From the NCBI GenBank assembly GCA_030609215.1, contig JAUWCR010000115.1, positions 1-5,061 on the forward strand: a stretch of DNA of 5,061 nucleotides, read 5' to 3'. Positions 1 to 4,790 of this stretch are shown here, one piece after another; the stretch's first letter is position 1, and each line of letters begins with the position of its first letter. Made by a program: the position numbers and the translations under genes. This DNA is from Actinomycetes bacterium. GTDB taxonomy: Bacteria; Actinomycetota; Humimicrobiia; Humimicrobiales; Humimicrobiaceae. The notes under the pieces are model-generated. The model had not been told where the DNA came from. It saw nothing but the letters and a program-made list of their open reading frames with translations, and made no database searches.

Positions 1-1072
1 CTCCCTTGTTAGGCTCTTTTCCAGTATAATCTTTAACTAATTTTTGTATGACAGGCATTCTTGTTGAACCACCAACCAATATAACCTCATCTATCTCTGT
101 TGCCTTAAGCCCGGAATCTTTTAAAGCTTTTTCCAGAGGACCCTTGCACCTTTCAGTTAAGTCCGCTGTCAGCTGTTCAGACTTTGCTCTCGTTAATTTC
201 ATCTCGAGATGTTTCGGCCCACTTGCATCTGCAGTAATAAATGGAAGACTAATATTAGTTTCCATAACTGAAGATAGCTCAACTTTTGCCTTCTCAGATG
301 CTTCTATCAGCCTCTGCAGAGCCTGCCTGTCGTTGCGTAAATCTATTCCCTGCTCCTTTTTAAATTCATCTGCCAGATAATTCATTATTCTATCGTCATA
401 GTCATCTCCTCCAAGGTGCATATCACCATGGCTTGATTTAACTTCAAATACTCCTTCTCCAACCTCCAGCACAGATACATCAAATGTTCCTCCGCCAAGA
501 TCAAATATTAAAATTTTTTCTTCTTTCTTTTTGTCAAGGCCATACGCAAGTGATGCTGCTGTCGGTTCATTAATTATTCGCAGAACATTAAGCCCAGCAA
601 TTTTCCCGGCATTTTTAGTCGCCTGCCTTTGCGCATCATTAAAATAAGCAGGAACAGTAATTACAGCATCGGTAACTTCGGTGCCTAAATAGCTCTCCGC
701 ATCAGCTTTCATTTTCTGGAGTATCATAGCTGATGCTTCCTCAGGAGTATAAGTTTTGTCTCCCATTTTAACTTCAGCCATGCTATTTTTGCCTTCTATT
801 ACGTCATAGGACACAATCTTCCTCTCACTTTCAACCTCGCTGTATTTTCTCCCAATAAATCTTTTAATAGAATAAATTGTATTTTCAGGATTTAATGCTG
901 CCTGTCTTTTTGCTAACTGCCCTACAAGTCTCTCCCCTTTTTTAGTTATGCCCACAACAGAAGGTGTGGTTCTCCCGCCTTCACTATTAGTAATTACGGT
1001 AGGTTTGCCGCCTTCCATAACTGCAATACATGAATTTGTTGTTCCAAGATCAATTCCCACTGCTTTTCCCAT
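1..1072 (-). CDS. dnaK: Molecular chaperone DnaK (Hsp70), N-terminal 357 residues, cut by window edge
   Basis: Cytoplasmic ATP-driven chaperone that binds unfolded peptides and works with DnaJ and GrpE. The frame runs without interruption from ATG at 1070-1072 to the left edge, giving residues 1-357 of a family usually about 610-640 long. Nearly the whole nucleotide-binding domain is visible, while the linker and peptide-binding domain lie outside. Diagnostic Hsp70 motifs are the phosphate-1 loop IDLGTTNS near residues 7-14, the conserved Lys70 in [14 protein letters not shown] near 165-173, the phosphate-2 loop [12 protein letters not shown] at 189-200, and [13 protein letters not shown] at 330-342. 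Residues about 80-103 form an insert that the short Bacillus/Mycobacterium DnaKs lack. The ATG has a good Shine-Dalgarno sequence. The gene lies 79 bases downstream of an HspR-like regulator on the same strand with no terminator between, so the two are probably one operon. No CIRCE repeat is seen. Identity is essentially certain. Confidence 0.98.
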   Translation of the reverse strand, partial: MGKAVGIDLGTTNSCIAVMEGGKPTVITNSEGGRTTPSVVGITKKGERLVGQLAKRQAALNPENTIYSIKRFIGRKYSEVESERKIVSYDVIEGKNSMAEVKMGDKTYTPEEASAMILQKMKADAESYLGTEVTDAVITVPAYFNDAQRQATKNAGKIAGLNVLRIINEPTAASLAYGLDKKKEEKILIFDLGGGTFDVSVLEVGEGVFEVKSSHGDMHLGGDDYDDRIMNYLADEFKKEQGIDLRNDRQALQRLIEASEKAKVELSSVMETNISLPFITADASGPKHLEMKLTRAKSEQLTADLTERCKGPLEKALKDSGLKATEIDEVILVGGSTRMPVIQKLVKDYTGKEPNKG

Positions 1073-1082
1073 TATAATTCTA

Positions 1083-1092
1083 CCCTTTCCTT
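1083..1092 (-). promoter_or_regulatory. Shine-Dalgarno sequence of dnaK
   Basis: On the minus strand the purine run AAGGAAAGGG ends 10 bases before the dnaK ATG. It is the strongest ribosome-binding site in the window and fixes the dnaK start. No convincing separate promoter was seen in the 79-base gap between the regulator and dnaK. Confidence 0.75.
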
Positions 1093-1151
1093 ATAATTTT
1101 TATTTTTTATATTTAACTCTTACCATAACAATAACTTTTTTGTCTTCCTGA

Positions 1152-1481
1152 CTACTCTTCACTTTTTTTAATTCTTACCAGATAATTTTTAAAACAATTT
1201 ACAACATCTTCAGGACACTTGCTTAAAATAACATTGTCTCTTCTTTTTATAAGCACAATTATTGAACGCAAGTTCATCCCCTGTTCATACATAAGCTCTC
1301 TCATATATTCTAACCATGCTATATCCGCCTTAGAATAATATCTTTTCCTGCCCCTTCTAAATGGACAAACCAGGCTAAACCTTTCGTAATAATAAAGCGT
1401 CCTGCTGTTTAACCCTAAAAATTCAGCTACTAATTCAATTGGATAACTTTTATCTTCTTCATTAAACAATTTTCCCACCAA
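1152..1481 (-). CDS. Short MerR-family regulator, HspR-like, upstream of dnaK
   Basis: Probable DNA-binding regulator of the dnaK operon. The 109-residue protein is almost only a MerR DNA-binding domain. The helix-turn-helix is at about residues 14-33 (YPIELVAEFLGLNSRTLYYY), followed by YER, a basic wing at 38-49 (CPFRRGRKRYYS), then helices at 50-66 and 67-81. GMNLRSIIVLI resembles the GVNLAGV segment of HspR, the heat-shock repressor that in Streptomyces uses DnaK as co-repressor. There is no long dimerisation coiled coil and no metal- or drug-binding C-terminus, only about 28 further residues, with cysteines at 89 and 96. The start is uncertain. The longest frame opens with TTG at 1479-1481, GTG follows directly, and another TTG at 1467-1469 sits about 4 bases after GGTGGG. 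There is no in-frame ATG, and a stop lies two codons upstream of the first TTG. Placement directly before dnaK is the main support for an HspR-type role; MerR membership is firm, HspR function is inferred. Confidence 0.85.
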   Translation of the reverse strand: MVGKLFNEEDKSYPIELVAEFLGLNSRTLYYYERFSLVCPFRRGRKRYYSKADIAWLEYMRELMYEQGMNLRSIIVLIKRRDNVILSKCPEDVVNCFKNYLVRIKKSEE

Positions 1482-1492
1482 CCCTAATTATT

Positions 1493-1504
1493 ACTTACGC
1501 AAGT
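1493..1504. promoter_or_regulatory. Candidate operator: 12-bp near-palindrome before the merR gene
   Basis: ACTTACGCAAGT pairs with itself at five of six positions. It lies 12 bases upstream of the first possible merR start and overlaps the -10 and expected start point of the proximal promoter. On the minus strand it contains CTTGCGT, a 6-of-7 match to the HspR HAIR half-site CTTGAGT, but the second half-site at the usual 7-base spacing is missing. It could be an autoregulatory site for the MerR protein; chance is not excluded. Confidence 0.35.
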
Positions 1505-1530
1505 TTATCAAATATCAATAATATTGTAAA
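1502..1530 (-). promoter_or_regulatory. Candidate proximal promoter of the merR-dnaK operon
   Basis: Read on the minus strand: TTTACA (1525-1530, five of six to the -35 consensus), a 17-base spacer, then TAAACT (1502-1507, four of six to the -10 consensus). Transcription would begin near 1495, inside the 12-bp near-palindrome, which suits a repressor operator. The 17-base spacing is the ordinary sigma-70 type, not the 19-20-base spacing of MerR-activated promoters, so repression is the more natural mode. Confidence 0.35.
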
Positions 1531-1534
1531 GTAT

Positions 1535-1563
1535 ATTATAAATAATTTTAATAAATTTGCAAA
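1535..1563 (-). promoter_or_regulatory. Alternative distal promoter of the merR-dnaK operon
   Basis: A perfect TATAAT on the minus strand (1535-1540) lies 17 bases after TTTGCA (1558-1563, four of six). Its transcript would start near 1528, leaving a leader of roughly 47 bases that carries the near-palindrome. TATAAT hexamers are common by chance in DNA this AT-rich. Confidence 0.3.
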
Positions 1564-1567
1564 ATAT

Positions 1568-1589
1568 TTTTTTCACTTTAATGAAAAAA
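1568..1589 (-). terminator. Weak AT-rich hairpin after the SEC-C gene
   Basis: TTTTTTCA (1568-1575) and TGAAAAAA (1582-1589) form a perfect 8-bp stem around a 6-base loop, six bases past the SEC-C stop codon. The stem has one G-C pair, so it would terminate weakly if at all, but its position between two same-strand genes fits. Confidence 0.3.
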
Positions 1590-1594
1590 TGATT

Positions 1595-2260
1595 TTACTC
1601 ATATATATCTTCACGGAAAGGAGTAATTATTCCTGAAACAATATCATGCTTTACCACTCCCTTGCTTAATGACTTATCCATTATTTTATACATGCTGCCA
1701 TCAAAGATATCTTCGATCTCTATGGTGGGATAACTTGAAAAGTCATTCTCCTGAGTACCGGTATTTACTACTTTAAAAAAGCCTGCTATTGATTTTTCTA
1801 GAGAGCCCAGGAAATTTTTTTCTTCTTCAGTGAAGTGTTCAATAAAATTTGTGTAGCAATATTTCCATAGATAATTATCTTCAATATTTTCTGTATCAAA
1901 GCCAAAATCATCCAGATCCCTGTCAAATTCGATTAAATCATAGATAGGGTATCCATAGACAGTGAAGAGAAAGGAAATATCATCAAGAAAAATATCAAAA
2001 TCCTGGATATTTTTAATTTTATCATCATCAACCGGGTTTATAAGGAAATCTAAAAGGTAATAGGCAGTATCACTTTTTTCTATATCAAGTGTTTCAGTTC
2101 CAATTAAAAAAATCTTGCTGCAAGCAGATTTTCTGGCTTTAAGATATTTATCGTATTTATAATTCTCAATGTTTATAGCTTCTGAATTTTTTAGGCAACA
2201 GTTCTTGTATTTCTTTCCGCTTCCGCATACGCAGGGATCGTTCCTTCCTATTTTTGCCAT
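1595..2260 (-). CDS. SEC-C motif protein of unknown function
   Basis: 221 residues beginning with a textbook SEC-C motif, the zinc-binding tail known from SecA and many uncharacterised proteins. GRNDPCVCGSGKKYKNCC spans residues 5-22, with ligands Cys10, Cys12, Cys21 and Cys22. The remainder is strongly acidic, with Asp/Glu clusters near 76-94 and 111-128, and has no signal peptide or membrane segment, so it is probably cytoplasmic. Residues about 179-215 (from TIEIEDIFDGSMYKI to GIITPF) resemble a beta-rich element that I recall from larger SEC-C proteins, where the chain continues; here it stops at FREDIYE, so the protein may be a shortened version. The start ATG has only a weak ribosome site (GGTAA). 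It is flanked by gaps and seems to be transcribed alone. In SecA the motif binds SecB and ribosomes, but no such role can be assigned here. Confidence 0.85.
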   Translation of the reverse strand: MAKIGRNDPCVCGSGKKYKNCCLKNSEAINIENYKYDKYLKARKSACSKIFLIGTETLDIEKSDTAYYLLDFLINPVDDDKIKNIQDFDIFLDDISFLFTVYGYPIYDLIEFDRDLDDFGFDTENIEDNYLWKYCYTNFIEHFTEEEKNFLGSLEKSIAGFFKVVNTGTQENDFSSYPTIEIEDIFDGSMYKIMDKSLSKGVVKHDIVSGIITPFREDIYE

Positions 2261-2283
2261 TATTTTTACCGAAAGTTTATATA

Positions 2284-2313
2284 ATTATACTTCAAAGATT
2301 TTAATATAATCCA
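2284..2313 (-). promoter_or_regulatory. Candidate promoter of the SEC-C gene
   Basis: A perfect TATAAT on the minus strand (2284-2289) lies 23 bases upstream of the SEC-C ATG. The best partner is TGGATT at 2308-2313 with an 18-base spacer, only three of six to the -35 consensus. The same CTGGATT string also lies ahead of the TATAAT boxes before the fic gene. Confidence 0.3.
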
Positions 2314-2478
2314 GATATATTAGCAATGCAGGATTTATAAACTATTGTATGATTATCTGCCTTGAGGTCGTCAGTTATTAAGAAAATCTATCACTGCAAG
2401 CACAAAAAACAAAAGATTCGGGGTAGATACTAAACAGAAAGTATAGATAATCGTCTCTGCTGTAGCAGCCAAATTTAT

Positions 2479-2628
2479 CTAATTGATTGGGTTTTGCCGG
2501 AGGTGGCCTTTTTTTCTTAAACTCATATATTTTAAGATAATTTTGTTGTTAGAATAGGTTGCCCCGTTGTTGGTGAAGAGCCTATATTGATTAGCTCCCC
2601 GGGCTGGCCGATGTTGATAACAAACCAT
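2479..2628 (-). CDS. Doubtful 49-codon ORF directly after fic
   Basis: ATG at 2626-2628 opens seven bases after the fic stop and runs to TAG at 2479-2481. The predicted 49-residue peptide has nine Lys/Arg and no Asp or Glu, has no domain I recognise, and has only a poor ribosome site (GAGTG three bases from the ATG). Its unusual charge may merely reflect the GC-rich island it crosses. I would not annotate it without homologues. Confidence 0.15.
   Translation of the reverse strand: MVCYQHRPARGANQYRLFTNNGATYSNNKIILKYMSLRKKGHLRQNPIN
2496..2515 (+). terminator. Terminator-like hairpin with seven Ts, no plus-strand gene before it
   Basis: On the plus strand GCCG (2496-2499) and TGGC (2504-2507) pair around the loop GAGG with one G-U pair, followed by C and seven Ts (2509-2515). 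The stem is short (4 bp), but the T run makes it look like a rho-independent terminator. No plus-strand gene feeds into it, so it would belong to an unannotated small RNA or be chance. Confidence 0.3.
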
Positions 2629-2635
2629 CTACACT

Positions 2636-3694
2636 CTATTTTATCCTATATCTTGTTCCTCTGCCTAAGCCAATTCTTTCAATTTTTTCTAACTGCAATA
2701 ATTTTACAAGCACCTGGTTTACCGTTGGTCTTTTTACTTTTGTCTCTTTTGCAATCTCAAGAGGTGTTGCTTCTTCTACTGATTGCAGATACTCCCAAAC
2801 CAGTAATTGTTTTTTTGATAGCAGCTTTTCTATATTTTCTTCTGATAACAGTTCAACTGCCATCTGTGATTGTTTTAATATAATATCTAAAAAGAAATCC
2901 AGCCAATAAGAAATATCTGGTTTTTTTGTTCTAAGTGTTTTTTGCGATTTTCTTAAGCTAATATAATACTCTGGCTTATTATCTTCTATTAGTTTTTCAT
3001 GTGAGATATAAGGCATAAACAGATACCCTGATTTTAGTAAAAGTAAATTAGTTAAAATGCGGGACAGCCTGCCATTACCATCTTTAAATGGATGAATATT
3101 CAAAAACTCTATTATGAAATTACCTATAACAACCAGGGGTTCATAGCTTTGTTTTTCCAATGCTGCGATTGTCCATTCTGCTAATTCCTGCATTTCCTTA
3201 GGTGTAAGATAAGCTTTTGTTGTATCAAACAAGATACCTACAGACTCGCCAAGTTCATTTACTATATGAACTTTATTTTCTGTCTTCTTATATTCTCCTC
3301 TATGCTCTTTATCTTTATCTACATACTTTAACAACTCTTTATGAAAATGCTTTATGGTACTTTCAGAAAACTTAAGTGTTTTCCAGGATGAAAAAACATT
3401 TAGAAGCAGTTCGTAATATCCTTTCACTTCCTGCTTGTCTCTATTCCTAAAGTTCTGAATATAAATGCCTCTAATCATCCTTTCAATATCTTCATCTGAC
3501 ATTTTGGAACCTTCAATACGGGTAGACGCACCTGTTGAAGTAACCAGAACTGATTTTTTAAGTCTACCCAAAACTTGAGGACTGAGCTTAGCTCCTGAAA
3601 TCCACTGTCCTTTTAGTCTATCTATTTTTATAAGCTTTTGCCATATACCGGCTGGTAAGTTTTCTAATCTTTTGCTAAATTTTTCATCCAACAT
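2636..3694 (-). CDS. Fic-family protein adenylyltransferase with C-terminal winged helix
   Basis: 352-residue cytoplasmic Fic enzyme, expected to transfer AMP from ATP to a hydroxyl side chain of a target protein. An N-terminal Fic_N-like region (about 1-90) carries the inhibitory helix motif S57-TRI-E61-G62, matching (S/T)xxxE(G/N). This makes it a class II Fic whose own Glu61 should block the ATP gamma-phosphate site until relieved. The target-docking flap lies around 131-145. The active-site loop HPFKDGNGRLSR (201-212) is complete, with catalytic His201, Asp205, Asn207, Arg209 and Arg212. Residues about 293-352 form a winged helix-turn-helix (TPLEIAKETKVKRPTVNQVLVKLL region plus a GRGTRYRI wing), so it may bind DNA, possibly its own promoter. 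All key residues are present and the length is normal. The ATG has no Shine-Dalgarno sequence, so translation may be leaderless. No antitoxin gene is adjacent, consistent with built-in inhibition. The target is unknown. Confidence 0.95.
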   Translation of the reverse strand: MLDEKFSKRLENLPAGIWQKLIKIDRLKGQWISGAKLSPQVLGRLKKSVLVTSTGASTRIEGSKMSDEDIERMIRGIYIQNFRNRDKQEVKGYYELLLNVFSSWKTLKFSESTIKHFHKELLKYVDKDKEHRGEYKKTENKVHIVNELGESVGILFDTTKAYLTPKEMQELAEWTIAALEKQSYEPLVVIGNFIIEFLNIHPFKDGNGRLSRILTNLLLLKSGYLFMPYISHEKLIEDNKPEYYISLRKSQKTLRTKKPDISYWLDFFLDIILKQSQMAVELLSEENIEKLLSKKQLLVWEYLQSVEEATPLEIAKETKVKRPTVNQVLVKLLQLEKIERIGLGRGTRYRIK

Positions 3695-3718
3695 AATTTT
3701 ATATTATGATAATATTAA

Positions 3719-3745
3719 ATTATATAAGATTATATAAGATTATAT
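3719..3745 (-). promoter_or_regulatory. fic control region: 10-bp tandem repeat with three TATAAT boxes
   Basis: The plus-strand unit ATTATATAAG occurs at 3719-3728 and 3729-3738, and its first seven bases recur at 3739-3745. On the minus strand each copy gives a perfect TATAAT (3719-3724, 3729-3734, 3739-3744), spaced by one helical turn and starting 24 bases upstream of the fic ATG. Only the middle box has a partial -35 (TGGATT, 3752-3757, 17-base spacer). The array may be a promoter, a repeated operator for the winged helix of Fic, or both. Confidence 0.5.
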
Positions 3746-3772
3746 TTATAAAATCCAGGTAATTTTATTATG

Positions 3773-3949
3773 ATGTCCCCTTCTTCCAGTAATATTAATA
3801 TATTCTGCCAGCGGCCGGGTGAAGGAAACACTGGCAGAAACTCAGTTCTGAGTAATTCTGAAAAAGATTTTGCACTTATTACTTCAAATTCTCCTGTTAC
3901 AGGGAAAATAGCTAAAAATATTTATAACTGTAACTGGTATAATATTTAG
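3773..3949 (+). CDS. Doubtful 58-codon ORF divergent from fic
   Basis: ATG at 3773-3775 is open to TAG at 3947-3949, the only plus-strand frame here that could be a gene of its own. The peptide is rich in Ser and Asn (it starts MSPSSSNINIFCQ and ends KNIYNCNWYNI) with no domain, signal or membrane segment I recognise. The upstream ribosome site is poor (CAGG about ten bases away). A perfect 9-bp stem and a 14-bp palindrome fall inside it, which is unusual for a coding region and favours a regulatory or RNA explanation. Confidence 0.2.
   Translation: MSPSSSNINIFCQRPGEGNTGRNSVLSNSEKDFALITSNSPVTGKIAKNIYNCNWYNI
3803..3839. repeat. Inverted repeat with 9-bp perfect stem
   Basis: TTCTGCCAG (3803-3811) and CTGGCAGAA (3831-3839) are exact reverse complements separated by 19 bases that include the palindrome CGGCCG. 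No T run follows on either strand, so it is not an ordinary terminator. It could be a hairpin in the leader of a longer fic transcript, a small-RNA stem, or a protein-binding site. Confidence 0.6.
3840..3853. repeat. 14-bp perfect palindrome, possible operator
   Basis: ACTCAG and CTGAGT are exact reverse complements separated by TT. The element directly abuts the 9-bp-stem inverted repeat. Two bases are too few for an RNA loop without opening inner pairs, so a binding site for a dimeric protein is more natural. It lies about 145 bases upstream of the fic ATG. Confidence 0.4.
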
Positions 3950-4027
3950 GATATAACTTTAGAATTCTCTTCTGTGAATATTAAAAAGGTATCATATTTA
4001 TAAAGCAAACAGTTAACCTGCCACGGT

Positions 4028-4046
4028 AAAAAAAGGCTGCGCCATT
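4028..4046 (-). terminator. Weak terminator after the protease gene
   Basis: On the minus strand GGC-GCA-GCC (4035-4043) is followed by seven Ts (4028-4034), about 50 bases past the protease stop. The stem is 3 bp, extendable by A-T pairs across a T-T mismatch. The T run and position fit a rho-independent terminator for the methyltransferase-protease transcript, but the stem is marginal. Confidence 0.35.
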
Positions 4047-4090
4047 TCTGTTGAGCGAACGATTTATTGCAACTCTTTGTGTGTTCATCA

Positions 4091-4777
4091 TCAGAAATGA
4101 TCTACTGCATCAATAACTACTTCTATGGGAGTATAATCGCTGTTATTTTTAATAACAATTCCTACTAATTTGCACTTGGAGTTAAGAATAGGACTTCCGC
4201 TTTCGCCTTCTACTGCCCTATCAAATTTTTTAAAATAATTTATTTTCCTTTCAGTATTGCCCAGTACATATTTTGGCTCCATATCTTCACCAGAATTTAC
4301 AATTAAACCCTTCCTTAAAGACCTGTGATAAAAAATAGCATAGTCTCTGTTGTTCTGGTAATCATTATTATAATCCAGCAGTTCAGGGTAAATCCAGGTA
4401 TTGCTGCCATTTGCCTTGAATTTAAAATTAGTATATTTTATATTTTCATATTCAACATTGTGTCCCGCAGTAATCAGATAGAATTTGTCTTTATAATACA
4501 TACCAAAGCCAGTAAAATTCTTCTCCCGCCCTTCATTTACAGGTTCAGCTGAGCCGTAATATACGGTTGAAAGCAAAACATTGAAGTTGTTAACCAGGAT
4601 ATCAATTTTTTTTAACTCATTCTCTTTTTCAGTATTTTCAATTTCCAAATCATATATTTTTATATTTAAAGAATTTATTTCTAACTCAGCTTCGTTAAGC
4701 TCTTTTTTGCAGCTGGTAAATAATAAAGAAAAAACAATGGTTAATATGATATAAAAAATAATAGTATTTTTTTTCAT
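4091..4777 (-). CDS. Lipoprotein with coiled coil and trypsin-like serine protease domain
   Basis: 228-residue predicted lipoprotein. Lys2-Lys3, a hydrophobic stretch (5-20) and the lipobox-like FTSC indicate export, cleavage and lipid attachment at Cys23. Residues about 27-61 are charged with regular Leu/Ile spacing (LNEAELEINSLNIKIYDLEI), a likely coiled-coil spacer or dimeriser. The remainder reads as a compact chymotrypsin-fold protease: GFGMYY and LITAGH supply His106, NNRDYAIF supplies Asp145, and EGESGSPI supplies the nucleophile Ser193 with its oxyanion glycine. The triad spacing (106, 145, 193) is short but in the right order, so an active enzyme at the outer face of the membrane is expected. 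There is no PDZ domain, unlike DegP/HtrA. The substrate is unknown. It starts 13 bases after the methyltransferase stop with only a weak ribosome site, suggesting coupled translation. Three consecutive TGA codons end the frame. Serine-peptidase membership is inferred from the motifs. Confidence 0.82.
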   Translation of the reverse strand: MKKNTIIFYIILTIVFSLLFTSCKKELNEAELEINSLNIKIYDLEIENTEKENELKKIDILVNNFNVLLSTVYYGSAEPVNEGREKNFTGFGMYYKDKFYLITAGHNVEYENIKYTNFKFKANGSNTWIYPELLDYNNDYQNNRDYAIFYHRSLRKGLIVNSGEDMEPKYVLGNTERKINYFKKFDRAVEGESGSPILNSKCKLVGIVIKNNSDYTPIEVVIDAVDHF

Positions 4778-4790
4778 AGTTTCTCGAATC

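Larger units (their letters stand above)
2261..2635. other. Gap of 375 bases between fic and the SEC-C gene, no convincing gene
   Basis: The SEC-C end holds its candidate promoter. The middle (about 2340-2515) has no open frame of note but ends in a plus-strand terminator-like hairpin. The fic end contains a GC-rich island: 30 of 50 bases at 2561-2610 are G or C, against roughly a third around it. A plus-strand frame translates through the island (CPVVGEEPILISSPGW and onward) before entering fic antisense; I do not recognise it. The gap could hold the worn remnant of a gene or mobile element, a small RNA, or nothing. Confidence 0.5.
3695..4090. other. Gap of 396 bases between the protease gene and fic
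   Basis: From the fic side it holds the 10-bp repeat, a doubtful plus-strand ORF (3773-3949) containing a long inverted repeat and a short palindrome, a plus-strand extended -10 (TGGTATAAT, 3935-3943) with no -35 and no gene ahead of it, and a weak terminator for the protease gene near 4028-4046. The stretch 3950-4025 shows nothing I can name. No RNA gene or known riboswitch was recognised. Confidence 0.5.

Noticed and set aside
48..380. 110-codon open frame on the plus strand
   Set aside because: It lies entirely antisense to the unmistakable dnaK coding frame and has no recognisable domain.
948..1151. 67-codon open frame on the plus strand with a hydrophobic end
   Set aside because: It is antisense to the dnaK start and the short leader; its hydrophobic residues come from AT-rich leader DNA.
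1073..1594. CIRCE element or full HAIR operator before dnaK or merR
   Set aside because: I searched by eye for the TTAGCACTC/GAGTGCTAA pair and for two HAIR half-sites spaced by 7 bases; neither is present, only one imperfect HAIR half.
2587..2883. 98-codon open plus-strand frame resembling a membrane protein
   Set aside because: Most of it is antisense to the winged-helix end of fic; Leu/Ile richness is a by-product of the complementary Lys/Glu codons.
3935..3943. Extended -10 promoter motif TGGTATAAT on the plus strand
   Set aside because: It has no -35 at a useful distance and no plus-strand gene downstream; such motifs are frequent in AT-rich DNA. An antisense transcript into the protease gene remains possible but unsupported.
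3695..4090. Cobalamin or other known riboswitch around 3803-3860
   Set aside because: Some GC-rich words look superficially similar, but the conserved core boxes are not present in the right order on either strand.
4325..4552. 75-codon plus-strand open frame
   Set aside because: It is antisense to the protease domain, whose motifs are clear on the other strand.
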